DNA of 23,683 bases, from the NCBI GenBank assembly GCA_017577895.1, contig PKQY01000028.1, positions 1 to 23,683 on the forward strand, in the 5' to 3' direction. Shown here in pieces: positions 6,974 through 14,727 of this stretch; the stretch's first letter is position 1, and each line of letters starts with the position of its first letter. The notes beneath the pieces were generated by a model. It was not told the DNA's origin, ran no database searches, and was given only the letters and a program-made list of their open reading frames with translations. Origin of the DNA: Bacillota bacterium. GTDB taxonomy: Bacteria; Bacillota; Bacilli; ZCTH02-B2. The position numbers and the translations under genes are program-made.

Positions 6974-7013
6974 AAAAAACATCCCGTCCGCAACCGCAAG
7001 ACGGGATGTTTTT
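6974..7013 (-). terminator. Intrinsic terminator of the sdhCAB operon
   Basis: On the minus strand a perfect stem AAACATCCCGTC / GACGGGATGTTT (12 bp, extendable by A-T pairs) with an 11-nt loop and a T-run (TTTTTTATTT) begins 6 nt after the sdhB stop codon. Confidence 0.92.
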
Positions 7014-7018
7014 GGCCA

Positions 7019-7786
7019 TTATTGGGACAACCAACGCTTGATGCCATAGGCCACCGTCGCCCGGTTCAGTTCGGCGATGGCCGTCGTCAACGGAATCCCT
7101 TTCGGGCAGACTTGAACGCAGTTTTGGGCATTGCCGCATTCGGTAATGCCGCCGGGTCCCATCAGCGCCTCCAGCCGTTCGTGGGCGTTCATTTTCCCCG
7201 TCGGGTGGGTGTTGAACAGCCGCACTTGGCCGATCACCTGCGGACCCATGAACGTCGAATGGAAGTTGACGTTGGGGCACGCTTCCAGACAACAACCGCA
7301 CGTCATGCACTTGGAATATTCATAGGCAATTTGCCGTTCGTGCTCCGGCATCCGCGGCCCCGGACCGAGATCGTACGTGCCGTCGATGGGAATCCACGCT
7401 TTGACCCGCTTGAGGTTTTCAAACATCCGGTCGCGGTTGACCACCAGGTCCCGTTCCACCGGAAAGGCGGAAGCCAGGGGCTCCAGCCGGATGGGCTTTT
7501 CCAGTTTGTCGATCAAGGCCGTACAAGCTTGCCGCGGGCGGCCGTTGATGACCATGGAGCACGCCCCGCAGACTTCCTCCAGGCAGTTTTGCTCCCAGGC
7601 CACCGGCCGCGTCTTTTTCCCCTGGGCGTTGACCGGGTTGCGCTGAATTTCCATCAAGGCGCTAATGACGTTCATGTTTTTGCGGTATGGAATGTCAAAC
7701 TCTTCCCAGTACGGCTTTTCGCCTGGCCCGTCCTGCCGTTTGATGATCATGCGAAACGTCTGCTGTTTCTGCTGTTCCCCACTCAT
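7019..7786 (-). CDS. sdhB: Succinate dehydrogenase iron-sulfur subunit
   Basis: Complex II subunit that carries electrons from the flavoprotein to the membrane anchor. Three cluster sites are visible: 2Fe-2S Cys68, Cys73, Cys76 and Cys88 (CLEEVCGACSM, QAC); 4Fe-4S Cys160, Cys163, Cys166 and Cys170-Pro (CMTCGCCLEACP); and the 3Fe-4S/4Fe-4S set Cys217, Cys223 and Cys227-Pro. Length 255 aa matches Bacillus SdhB. The start codon overlaps the sdhA stop (ATGA), so translation is coupled. It ends directly before the strong operon terminator. Confidence 0.98.
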   Translation of the reverse strand: MSGEQQKQQTFRMIIKRQDGPGEKPYWEEFDIPYRKNMNVISALMEIQRNPVNAQGKKTRPVAWEQNCLEEVCGACSMVINGRPRQACTALIDKLEKPIRLEPLASAFPVERDLVVNRDRMFENLKRVKAWIPIDGTYDLGPGPRMPEHERQIAYEYSKCMTCGCCLEACPNVNFHSTFMGPQVIGQVRLFNTHPTGKMNAHERLEALMGPGGITECGNAQNCVQVCPKGIPLTTAIAELNRATVAYGIKRWLSQ

Positions 7787-9540
7787 GCTTTGACTTCCTC
7801 CTTCTTGATGTCATAGCGGCGCGGACGGGGTTTGATCAAGGAAACGTCGACATCCTCATACTCAAAAGCAGGGCCGTCCGGGGTGAAGCGAGCCTTGGTC
7901 GTCTTCAGCCACTCTTCGTCGTTGCGCTCCGGAAACTCCGGTTTGTAGTGAGCCCCGCGGCTTTCGTTGCGCAACAGCGCGCCGATGGTGATGACCCGGG
8001 CCAGTTCAAACATGTTCCACAGCTGCCGCGTAAAGGAAGCGGCTTGGTTGAGGTAACGACCCGTGTCGTGGACGTTGATCCGTTTGTAGCGCTCCATCAA
8101 CTCTTGGATCTTTTCGTCGGTTTTCTTCAGCCGGTCGTTGTAACGGACGACCGTGACGTTGGCCGTCATCCATTGACCCAGTTCTTGGTGCAGCTTGTAC
8201 GGGTTTTCGTCGCCGTCCATTTTCAAGATTTGCTCGAATTTTTCTTCTTCCCGTTTTTTGGCCTGTTCATACAGGCTGCTGGGCAAATCTTCCGCCGACT
8301 TTTTCAGTCCCCGCATATATTCGATGGCTTTCGGACCGGCCACCATGCCGCCGAAGATGGAGGACAGCAGCGAGTTGGCACCGAGACGGTTGGCGCCGTG
8401 GTATTGATAATCGCACTCGCCGCAGGCAAACAGTCCCGGAATGTTGGTCATGTGGTTGTAGTCGACCCAAAGACCGCCCATGGAATAGTGAACCGCCGGG
8501 AACACTTTCATCGGCACTTTGCGCGGGTCTTCGCCGACGAATTTCTCGTAAATCTCGATGATCCCGCCCAACTTGACGTCCAGTTCTTTCGGATCTTTGT
8601 GGGTCAGGTCGAGATACACCATGTTTTCGCCGTTGATACCCAGTTTCAGGTCGACGCAGACGTGGAAAATTTCCCGCGTGGCGATGTCCCGCGGCACCAA
8701 GTTGCCGTAGGCCGGATATTTTTCTTCAAGGAAATACCACGGTTTGCCGTCCTTGTATGTCCAGATGCGTCCGCCTTCTCCCCGGGCCGATTCGCTCATC
8801 AAGCGCAGTTTATCGTCCCCCGGAATGGCGGTCGGGTGGATTTGGATGAATTCCCCGTTGGCATAATAGGCGCCTTGTTGGTAGGCGATGCTGGCGGCCG
8901 AACCGGTATTGATCATGGAGTTGGTGCTCTTGCCGAAAATGATGCCGCAGCCACCGGTGGCCAAAATGACGGCATCGGAACGGAACGCCCGGATTTCCAT
9001 CGTTTTTAAGTCTTGCGCGACAATGCCGCGGCAGACGCCTTCATCGTCTTTCACGATCCCCAAGAATTCCCAGTACTCGTATTTGTTCACCAAGCCCGCC
9101 ACTTCATACCGCCGCACTTGCTCGTCCAGGGCGTAAAGCAGCTGTTGTCCGGTCGTCGCGCCGGCATATGCCGTCCGGTGATGCTGGGTTCCCCCGAACC
9201 GGCGGAAGTCCAGCAATCCTTCCGGCGTCCGGTTGAACATGACGCCCATACGGTCCATCAAGTAAATGATGCCCGGCGCCGCTTCGCACATGGCTTTGAC
9301 CGGAGGCTGGTTGGCCAAAAAGTCGCCGCCGTAAATCGTGTCGTCAAAATGAATCCACGGAGAATCCCCTTCGCCTTTCGTGTTGACCGCACCGTTGATG
9401 CCGCCTTGCGCGCAAACGGAGTGGGACCGTTTCACTTTGACCAAGGAAAACAGATCCACCGGCACTCCCGCTTCCGCCGCTTTCAAGGTCGCCATTAAGC
9501 CGGCCAGGCCTCCGCCGACGACAATCAATTTTTGACTCAT
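7783..9540 (-). CDS. sdhA: Succinate dehydrogenase flavoprotein subunit
   Basis: Catalytic subunit that oxidises succinate to fumarate on the cytoplasmic face of the membrane. The FAD dinucleotide fold is at the N-terminus (VVGGGLAGLMATLKAAEAG). His40 in RSHSVCAQGGIN is the residue that binds FAD covalently in this family. Substrate-site motifs follow: QIHPTAIPG, SESARGEGG and the H-Y-S-M-G-G segment, and the C-terminal part has the NESRGAHY motif. Length 585 aa equals the Bacillus enzyme. It starts 36 bp after sdhC and overlaps sdhB by 4 bp. Confidence 0.98.
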   Translation of the reverse strand: MSQKLIVVGGGLAGLMATLKAAEAGVPVDLFSLVKVKRSHSVCAQGGINGAVNTKGEGDSPWIHFDDTIYGGDFLANQPPVKAMCEAAPGIIYLMDRMGVMFNRTPEGLLDFRRFGGTQHHRTAYAGATTGQQLLYALDEQVRRYEVAGLVNKYEYWEFLGIVKDDEGVCRGIVAQDLKTMEIRAFRSDAVILATGGCGIIFGKSTNSMINTGSAASIAYQQGAYYANGEFIQIHPTAIPGDDKLRLMSESARGEGGRIWTYKDGKPWYFLEEKYPAYGNLVPRDIATREIFHVCVDLKLGINGENMVYLDLTHKDPKELDVKLGGIIEIYEKFVGEDPRKVPMKVFPAVHYSMGGLWVDYNHMTNIPGLFACGECDYQYHGANRLGANSLLSSIFGGMVAGPKAIEYMRGLKKSAEDLPSSLYEQAKKREEEKFEQILKMDGDENPYKLHQELGQWMTANVTVVRYNDRLKKTDEKIQELMERYKRINVHDTGRYLNQAASFTRQLWNMFELARVITIGALLRNESRGAHYKPEFPERNDEEWLKTTKARFTPDGPAFEYEDVDVSLIKPRPRRYDIKKEEVKA

Positions 9541-9576
9541 TTCATTAACCCCTTTCCCTCTCGTAATGGGTCTTCC

Positions 9577-10179
9577 TCACACAAACGCATTGAGCGCGTT
9601 GATCCCGACGATGGACAACAACACAAAGACGACCATCCATACGTACGTGGACACTTGCTGAGCCCGCGGGCCCACCGTTACACCCCAAGAGACGAGAAAG
9701 GACCACATCCCGTTGGAGAAGTGAAACACCGCCGCCACAATGCCGATGACGTAAAACCAGTACATGAACGGGTCGGACAAGATTTGCGTCATCAGCTGGT
9801 AAAAGTCCGGATCGGCCGGGCGGTTGATACGGGCTTCCCAGACGTGCCAGGCGACAAAAATGAGCGTCAAAATACCGGTGACCCGTTGCAAAACGAACAT
9901 CCAGTTGCGGAACGTGTTGAACCGGTGCAAGTTAAAGCTGGCCTGGTACATGACGTACAAGCCGTAAATGGCATGGAACAACAGAGGCAGAAAAATGAAG
10001 ACCACTTCAATGACGATGAGAAACGGCAAATTGCCGATGGCCGCCGCCGCCGAGTTGTACGCTTCCGGTCCCTTTGTCGCCTGATAGTTCGTCATCAGGT
10101 GGAAGACTAAAAAAATGCCCACCGGCAGCACGCCGAACAATGAGTGAATCTTCCGGTTGAAAAACGTTCCTCTTGCCAC
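9577..10179 (-). CDS. sdhC: Succinate dehydrogenase cytochrome b558 membrane anchor
   Basis: Single membrane anchor carrying two haem b groups and passing electrons to menaquinone, as in B. subtilis. Five membrane helices can be seen. The likely haem ligands, numbered from the GTG at 10179, are His27 (IFLVFH), His69 (LLFHAIYG), His112 (FVAWHVWEAR) and His153 (AVFHFSNG); the B. subtilis ligands are 28, 70, 113 and 155. That GTG has AAGGAG 9 nt upstream. A TTG at 10188 touches the ribosome binding site and is unlikely. Length is 200 aa (B. subtilis 202). First gene of sdhCAB, about 170 bp after lysC. Confidence 0.96.
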   Translation of the reverse strand: MARGTFFNRKIHSLFGVLPVGIFLVFHLMTNYQATKGPEAYNSAAAAIGNLPFLIVIEVVFIFLPLLFHAIYGLYVMYQASFNLHRFNTFRNWMFVLQRVTGILTLIFVAWHVWEARINRPADPDFYQLMTQILSDPFMYWFYVIGIVAAVFHFSNGMWSFLVSWGVTVGPRAQQVSTYVWMVVFVLLSIVGINALNAFV

Positions 10180-10310
10180 GTCTGACAACTCCTTCCTCTC
10201 TTGATCAATCCCGTGCTATTGCCGTTTTTCCGTTGAACGACCGCCCTGTGTACCGCCGTATATAGGATTATTATCCTTCCTCGCCCACCCATCCTGACGA
10301 CCCAGGTCGA

Positions 10311-10327
10311 CCATTGACAACCAATGG
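10311..10327. repeat. Inverted repeat at the sdh transcription start
   Basis: CCATTG-ACAAC-CAATGG begins right after the -10 box of the sdh promoter (minus strand), the usual place for a repressor operator. The regulator is unknown. Alternatively it forms a hairpin at the 5' end of the mRNA. Confidence 0.5.
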
Positions 10328-10328
10328 T

Positions 10329-10358
10329 ATTGTACTCCCATTGTCACAAAAGCGTCAA
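10329..10358 (-). promoter_or_regulatory. SigA-type promoter for sdhCAB
   Basis: TTGACG, 18 bp, TACAAT on the minus strand. The -35 hexamer overlaps the lysC stop codon. The leader to sdhC would be about 145 nt. An inverted repeat lies at the predicted start point (see 10311-10327). Confidence 0.7.
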
Positions 10359-10849
10359 GAAGCGCAGGATTCCGTACACAATCCAAACCCTTCATGCAAC
10401 CGATTGACCGCCGTTTCCATCCAATTCCGCGGAATGACACAAGAGACTTTGATCTCCGAGGTCGTGACCATTTTAATCGGAATGCCGGCTTCCGACAAAA
10501 AGCGGAAACACATGGCCGCCACCCCCGGATTGGTCATCATGCCGGCTCCGACAATGGACACTTTGGCCAACCCCGACTCAAAGTCGACGGCGCGAAAACC
10601 GAGTTCTGCCTGATGCGCTTTGAGCGTTTCCTCCGCCGTCTGCCGATCGTCTTCGGAAATGGAAAAAGCGAGGTTGACTTCATTTTCTCCCCGTTGGCTT
10701 TGGACGATGACATCCACATTGATATGTTTTTCGGCCAACAGCGAAAACAGCCGCGCCAGCGAATCCGAGTTGTTGGGCAAACCGTCCACTTGCACTTTCA
10801 CCACATCTTCGTCAAACGCAACCCCTGTCACGACCAACGGTTTTTCCAT
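10355..10849 (-). CDS. lysC: Aspartokinase beta subunit from an in-frame internal start within lysC
   Basis: At codon 245 of lysC an ATG (10849) is preceded by AGGAGGGG (10856-10863) with a 6-nt spacer, one of the strongest ribosome binding sites in the window and in the middle of a coding frame. It would yield 164 aa (MEKPLVVTGVAFDEDVVK...) made of the two ACT domains. B. subtilis lysC is known to make such a beta subunit from an internal start at Met246, which together with alpha forms the alpha2beta2 enzyme. The product therefore binds lysine and has a structural role, with no catalytic domain. Confidence 0.88.
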   Translation of the reverse strand: MEKPLVVTGVAFDEDVVKVQVDGLPNNSDSLARLFSLLAEKHINVDVIVQSQRGENEVNLAFSISEDDRQTAEETLKAHQAELGFRAVDFESGLAKVSIVGAGMMTNPGVAAMCFRFLSEAGIPIKMVTTSEIKVSCVIPRNWMETAVNRLHEGFGLCTESCAS

Positions 10850-11581
10850 GGCTGACCCCTCCTGTATGATCGTTCCTTCTTCGTCGGTAAAGCTTGAACG
10901 CACCACGAGTTTTACGCCGTAAAGTTTCGCACACTCCACCGAGCGTGGATGCAGCACGCCGGCACCGAGAATGGCCATTTCCAACATTTCGTCGTAGGAG
11001 ACGACCGACAGTTTCCGGGCGCCGGGGACGACCCGCGGGTCCGTCGTAAACACCCCGGTGACGTCGGTGTAAATTTCGCAAAGATCCGCTTTCAAAGCCG
11101 CGGCCAACGCCACAGCCGTCGTGTCGGAACCGCCCCGGCCAAGGGTCGTAATTTCTCCTGCCTCCGTCACACCTTGAAACCCGGCGACGATGACGACGTG
11201 GCCCGCGTCCAGCAGGCGCCAAATTTTCTCCGTGTCGATGGCTTCAATGCGCGCCTTGCCGTGCACCTCGTCGGTGCGGATGCCGGCCTGCCAACCGGTC
11301 ATGGACGTAGCGGCCACTCCGCGATCTTGCAGCGCCATGCTGAGCAACGCGATGGACACTTGTTCCCCCGTCGTCAGCAACATGTCCATTTCCCGCTGGG
11401 ACGGACGGGAGGTGATTTGCTTGGCCAAATCGACCAAATTGTCCGTCGTGTCGCCCATGGCCGAGACAATGACGACGCATTGGTGGCCCAGGTCGACGGT
11501 CTTTTTAATCCGGTCCGCCACTGCTTTGATTCGTTCCACACTTCCGACCGATGTTCCGCCGTACTTTTGAACGATCAGCAC
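10355..11581 (-). CDS. lysC: Aspartokinase, alpha subunit (lysine-sensitive type)
   Basis: Phosphorylates aspartate, the first step towards lysine, diaminopimelate (cell wall and spore dipicolinate), threonine and methionine. Kinase domain: KYGGTSVGS (residues 6-14), TTGEQVS, the GRGGSDTTAVALAAAL nucleotide site, and YTDVTGVFTTDPR. Two ACT domains follow from about residue 260 (VTGVAFDEDVVKVQV; LAKVSIVGAGM). Length 408 aa equals B. subtilis LysC. The GTG at 11581 has AGGAGGG 6 nt upstream. A lysine riboswitch with a terminator precedes it, so it is expected to shut down when lysine is plentiful. The same frame also encodes the beta subunit from an internal start. Confidence 0.97.
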   Translation of the reverse strand: MLIVQKYGGTSVGSVERIKAVADRIKKTVDLGHQCVVIVSAMGDTTDNLVDLAKQITSRPSQREMDMLLTTGEQVSIALLSMALQDRGVAATSMTGWQAGIRTDEVHGKARIEAIDTEKIWRLLDAGHVVIVAGFQGVTEAGEITTLGRGGSDTTAVALAAALKADLCEIYTDVTGVFTTDPRVVPGARKLSVVSYDEMLEMAILGAGVLHPRSVECAKLYGVKLVVRSSFTDEEGTIIQEGSAMEKPLVVTGVAFDEDVVKVQVDGLPNNSDSLARLFSLLAEKHINVDVIVQSQRGENEVNLAFSISEDDRQTAEETLKAHQAELGFRAVDFESGLAKVSIVGAGMMTNPGVAAMCFRFLSEAGIPIKMVTTSEIKVSCVIPRNWMETAVNRLHEGFGLCTESCAS

Positions 11582-11621
11582 GTTTGACCCTCCTGACCTT
11601 CCATCGTAAAGTCGATGACAA

Positions 11622-11652
11622 ATAAAAAACAGCAGGGGTAAGCCCTACTGTT
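11622..11652 (-). terminator. Riboswitch-controlled intrinsic terminator in the lysC leader
   Basis: On the minus strand AACAGTAGGG-CTTAC-CCCTGCTGTT forms a 10-bp stem (one G-T pair) followed by a T-run (TTTTATTT), about 40 nt upstream of the lysC start. It is the natural OFF structure for the lysine aptamer upstream. Confidence 0.88.
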
Positions 11653-11711
11653 GCGTAGAACCTCCACCGTCCCCCGCACGAACCAACGCTCCGCAAATCC
11701 CGTGGGGAAGG

Positions 11712-11880
11712 ATCTGCGACAGTGCTGCACTTATTCAGTGCAACCCCAGGCAAACACGTCAGGAACCGTCTTTGCCTTCGGCGACATTTCCTTTCCCGTT
11801 CCTTCATCCGGCTTCCTGTCCGTCCGAAACGGTACTCATAAACGCCGCGCCTTTGATTCGCGCCCTCAAGCGAGGCACTT
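11712..11880 (-). promoter_or_regulatory. Lysine riboswitch (L box) upstream of lysC
   Basis: The minus-strand leader carries the conserved L-box pieces in order: TTGAGGGCGCGAATC, TGAGTACCG, GGGAAAGGAAATGTCGCCGA with AAGGCAAAG, then TTTGCCTGGGGTTGCAC (CTGGGGTTGCACTGAATAAG hairpin) and GCACTGTCGCAG. These match the B. subtilis lysC L box piece by piece. The 3' part CGCAGATCC can pair with GGGATTTGCG and is followed by the terminator, so lysine binding should promote termination. I did not resolve the P1 stem with certainty, so the outer limits are approximate. Confidence 0.9.
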
Positions 11881-11907
11881 TATTTCGTTGTCACGTTATC
11901 CGCCTTA

Positions 11908-11936
11908 AATGTACCACATCGGCGAAAGACTGACAA
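11908..11936 (-). promoter_or_regulatory. SigA-type promoter for the lysC leader
   Basis: TTGTCA, 17 bp, TACATT on the minus strand, with an extended -10 (TGGTACATT). It starts 10 bp after the uvrC stop codon and about 30 bp upstream of the lysine aptamer. Confidence 0.7.
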
Positions 11937-11945
11937 GAGACTTGC

Positions 11946-13730
11946 TTATCCTTCATTTTCGCGCAAATGGCGCAAAATTTCCCGGGCCAGTTTGTCGCCG
12001 ATGCCGATTTGTCGAAACTCTTCCACCGTCGCCTCCCGCATCCTTTCCAAGGAGCCAAAATGTTTCCACAACAGCCGCTTGCGCTTTTCACCGACGCCGG
12101 GAATGTCATCCAGCCGGGATTTCAACATGGTCTTGCCCCGCCGATGCCGGTGGAACGTGATGGCAAACCGGTGCACCTCATCCTGGATGCGCTGCAACAA
12201 ATAAAAGGCTTCGCTGTGTCGCGGCAACGGAATTTCCTGCGGCGGATCGCCCATCAGCAGCCGTTCGGTCCGGTGATGGTCGTCTTTGGCCAGCCCGCAA
12301 ACCGGGATGAACAGGCCCAGTTCGTTTTCCAACACGTCCACGGCGGCAGAAATCTGTCCTTTGCCGCCGTCCACCACGATCAGATCCGGCAGCGGCAAGT
12401 TTTCTTTGAGCACCCGCGTGTAACGGCGGCGAATCACTTCCCGCATCGTCTCGTAATCGTCGGGCCCCTGCACCGTCCGGATCTTGTACTTGCGGTATTC
12501 TTTTTTGGCCGGCTTGCCGTCGATGAAGACGACCATGGCCGACACCGGATCCGCCCCTTGGATGTTGGAATTGTCGAAGGCCTCAATCCGGTGCGGGATG
12601 CCGGTGCCGAGGGATTGGGCCAACTGTTCCAGGGCGCCCCGGGTTCGGGCCTCGTCCCGTTCCTCCAGCCGAAATTTTTCTTCCAAGGCAAGCCGGGCGT
12701 TCTCCTCCGCCATCGTCACCAATTGCCGCTTGCTGCCCCGTTTGGGGAAACTGACCTTGACCGAAAGCCACTCTTGCAACGCCTCGGCCTGCTCCTGAAC
12801 GTGGGCCGGCAACAAGATTTCTTTCGGCAACACTTCCTGCCGTTGGTGATAAAACTGGGTGACGAACGAGACAAAATCGTCTTCCGGCTCCCCGTAATGG
12901 GGAAACGTGGCCGCTTCCCGTTCAATGAGGCGGCCTTGCCGGACGAAAAACACTTGGACGCACATCCATCCCCGGTCGGCGGCGTACGCCAGCACGTCCC
13001 GATCGATGAAGTCAGTCAGCGTTACGTGCTGCGGTTCCATGATGGCCTGGATGCTCTGGATTTGATCCCGCAGCTCTTTTGCCCGTTCAAAATCCAGATT
13101 CTCCGCCGCTTCTTCCATTTCCCGTTGCAACCGTTCCTGGATTTCTTTGTATCCCCCTTGCAGGAAGCGGGTGATTTCCTCCACCATCTCCTCATAAACC
13201 GCCGCATCGACGTCGACAATGCACGGGGCCAGACACTGGCCCAGGTGATAATACAAACACGCCCGGTCCGGCAACGTCCGGCACTTGCGAAGCGGGTACA
13301 ACTTGTCCAACAGCCGTTTCGTCGCCTGGGCGGCGCCGGCGTTGGGGTACGGGCCGAAATATTTTCCCCGCTCCTTTTTCACTTTCCGCGTCACTTCAAT
13401 GCGCGGATGCTTTTCCTTGGTCACCAGGATGTACGGGTACGATTTGTCATCTTTGTACATCACATTATAGTAAGGCTTGTACTGCTGGATCAGGTTGTAT
13501 TCCAGCACCAGCGCTTCCTGCGGCGTGCGGGTGACGATGTACTCGAAATCCCGGATGTGTTGGACGAGGCTTTGTGTCTTGCCGTCGTGACTGCCGGTGA
13601 AATACGACCGGACCCGATTTTTCAACACGTTGGCCTTGCCGACGTATATGACGTTCCCGGCCTCGTCCTTCATCAAGTAACAACCCGGTTTTTCCGGCAA
13701 AAGGGCTAATTTTTCTTTCAACCGGTCCAT
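11946..13730 (-). CDS. uvrC: UvrABC system protein C (excinuclease subunit)
   Basis: Nuclease that makes both incisions around bulky DNA lesions in nucleotide excision repair. The GIY-YIG nuclease domain is at the N-terminus (PGCYLMKDEAGNVIYVGKA), followed by a UVR motif around residues 195-230 that contacts UvrB (YKEIQERLQREMEEAAENLD), an RNase H-like domain (EAFDNSNIQGADPVSAMVVF; VVDGGKGQ), and a C-terminal double helix-hairpin-helix (DDIPGVGEKRKRLLWKHFGS; IGIGDKLAREIL). Start chosen at ATG 13730 (MDRLKEKLALLPEKPGCYLM), which fits the family and has GAGGA 6 nt upstream; earlier in-frame ATG/GTG codons (13736-13748) are possible. Length is 594 aa. It adjoins lysC as in B. subtilis. Confidence 0.97.
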   Translation of the reverse strand: MDRLKEKLALLPEKPGCYLMKDEAGNVIYVGKANVLKNRVRSYFTGSHDGKTQSLVQHIRDFEYIVTRTPQEALVLEYNLIQQYKPYYNVMYKDDKSYPYILVTKEKHPRIEVTRKVKKERGKYFGPYPNAGAAQATKRLLDKLYPLRKCRTLPDRACLYYHLGQCLAPCIVDVDAAVYEEMVEEITRFLQGGYKEIQERLQREMEEAAENLDFERAKELRDQIQSIQAIMEPQHVTLTDFIDRDVLAYAADRGWMCVQVFFVRQGRLIEREAATFPHYGEPEDDFVSFVTQFYHQRQEVLPKEILLPAHVQEQAEALQEWLSVKVSFPKRGSKRQLVTMAEENARLALEEKFRLEERDEARTRGALEQLAQSLGTGIPHRIEAFDNSNIQGADPVSAMVVFIDGKPAKKEYRKYKIRTVQGPDDYETMREVIRRRYTRVLKENLPLPDLIVVDGGKGQISAAVDVLENELGLFIPVCGLAKDDHHRTERLLMGDPPQEIPLPRHSEAFYLLQRIQDEVHRFAITFHRHRRGKTMLKSRLDDIPGVGEKRKRLLWKHFGSLERMREATVEEFRQIGIGDKLAREILRHLRENEG

Positions 13731-13789
13731 AGTCATTCCTCGCATCACGCCTTTGTTTGCCGTCCGATTCCCGAGCGGTTCTCCCGTTC

Positions 13790-13857
13790 ATTGTAACACG
13801 AAACGCCTGTCTGAGATGGTTCTTCGGGTTTTACACCGGGCGGAAATGTGTTACAAT
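13790..13857. repeat. Inverted pair of extended -10 boxes between uvrC and the ZIP gene
   Basis: ATTGTAACAC (13790-13799) and GTGTTACAAT (13848-13857) are perfect 10-bp inverted copies 48 bp apart. Each is an extended -10 (TGTTACAAT), one pointing to uvrC and one to the ZIP gene. The uvrC copy has only a weak -35 (ATCTCA at 16 nt). Confidence 0.6.
13830..13857 (+). promoter_or_regulatory. SigA-type promoter for the ZIP transporter gene
   Basis: TTTACA (13830-13835), 16 bp, TACAAT (13852-13857) with an extended TGT before the -10. The leader would be about 100 nt. A Zur-like box lies just downstream of the predicted start. Confidence 0.7.
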
Positions 13858-13866
13858 CGTTCTTAA

Positions 13867-13881
13867 TCGTAAAGATTACAC
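13867..13881 (+). promoter_or_regulatory. Zur-box-like operator
   Basis: TCGTAAAGATTACAC matches 11 of 14 defined positions of the Bacillus Zur-box pattern TCGTAATNATTACGA. It lies about 10 bp downstream of the -10 box of the ZIP gene promoter, a typical repressor position. Supported by the function of the downstream gene, not tested further. Confidence 0.45.
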
Positions 13882-13965
13882 TTTATCGCTCCATCGCGCT
13901 CATTCGACATCGCTTTCATGCTATACGTTCATTCTATAATAAAATAATGGAAGGAGAACCTCGAC

Positions 13966-14727
13966 ATGACCTCCGTCCTCGTCTTTTTCAGCGCCTTGGC
14001 CAACGTCCTCGGCGGCTTGTTGGTCGTGGCCCGGACACACTGGTCGGAACGGGCCATCAGTGTCCTGCTCGGCTTCAGCGCCGGGTTTTTGTTGTCCATT
14101 GCCTTGCTGGACTTGATCCCCGCATCCATTGCCGTTCATGAAGCCAACGCCCTGTTCGTCCTCCTCGGGCTGCTCAGCGTCTACTTCCTCGGGCTCGTCA
14201 GTTCCGGGCACAATCACGGCGAAATGACGCTGCACCACGCCCACGGCACAACCCGGCGCGCGGCGGTCGGCCTTTGGCTGGGGATGCTCATCCACACGTT
14301 TTTCGACGGCGCCTCCATCGTCGCCGCCTTTGATGTCGGGCATCAGATTGGCGTCCTGGTGTTTTTGGCCGTCATCCTACACAAAATTCCCGACGGGCTG
14401 ACCATCGCCACCCTCGTCATCGCCAATACAAAAAACCGCTCCAAAGCGGTCTGGTCCAGCATTTCCCTCGGCCTGTCCACGTTGTTGGGCGCCATGGTCA
14501 TGGCGGGACTCCTGTCGGTGGACGTCCATTGGCACCCGGAAGAGTTGGCGGCCATCGCCCTCGCCTTTTCCGCCGGGGCCTTTCTCTTTGTCGCCATCGG
14601 CGACGTGCTGCCCGAAATTCATCATCAACACAAAACGTTCAGCACGTGGGCCGTGTTGTTGGGCATCGCCGCCTATCTCCTCACCGCCGAGCTGCTGTCG
14701 CTCACCGGTGTCGTCCACCATCATTGA
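13966..14727 (+). CDS. ZIP-family divalent metal transporter (zinc/iron/manganese uptake)
   Basis: Inner-membrane metal importer of 253 aa with about eight hydrophobic helices. The two family signature segments are visible: His110-T-F-F-Asp114-G-A-S in the fourth helix and His139-K-I-P-Asp143-G-L-T in the fifth, which together form the binuclear metal site. A His-rich cytoplasmic loop (residues 82-93, HNHGEMTLHHAH) and a terminal HHH would handle metal. The ATG at 13966 has AAGGAG 8 nt upstream. It is the only plus-strand gene between uvrC and the CDF gene, with its own promoter and a Zur-like box, which suggests zinc as substrate; iron or manganese cannot be excluded. It converges with the last ccm gene with 17 bp between stop codons. 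Confidence 0.92.
   Translation: MTSVLVFFSALANVLGGLLVVARTHWSERAISVLLGFSAGFLLSIALLDLIPASIAVHEANALFVLLGLLSVYFLGLVSSGHNHGEMTLHHAHGTTRRAAVGLWLGMLIHTFFDGASIVAAFDVGHQIGVLVFLAVILHKIPDGLTIATLVIANTKNRSKAVWSSISLGLSTLLGAMVMAGLLSVDVHWHPEELAAIALAFSAGAFLFVAIGDVLPEIHHQHKTFSTWAVLLGIAAYLLTAELLSLTGVVHHH

Noticed and set aside
10314..10319. TTGACA on the plus strand in the sdh leader as a promoter
   Set aside because: No fitting -10 box and no plus-strand gene; it is part of the inverted repeat at the sdh start.
11967..13709. A 580-codon plus-strand open frame opposite uvrC
   Set aside because: It is the complement of a clear uvrC with all domains; the long open frame comes from base composition.
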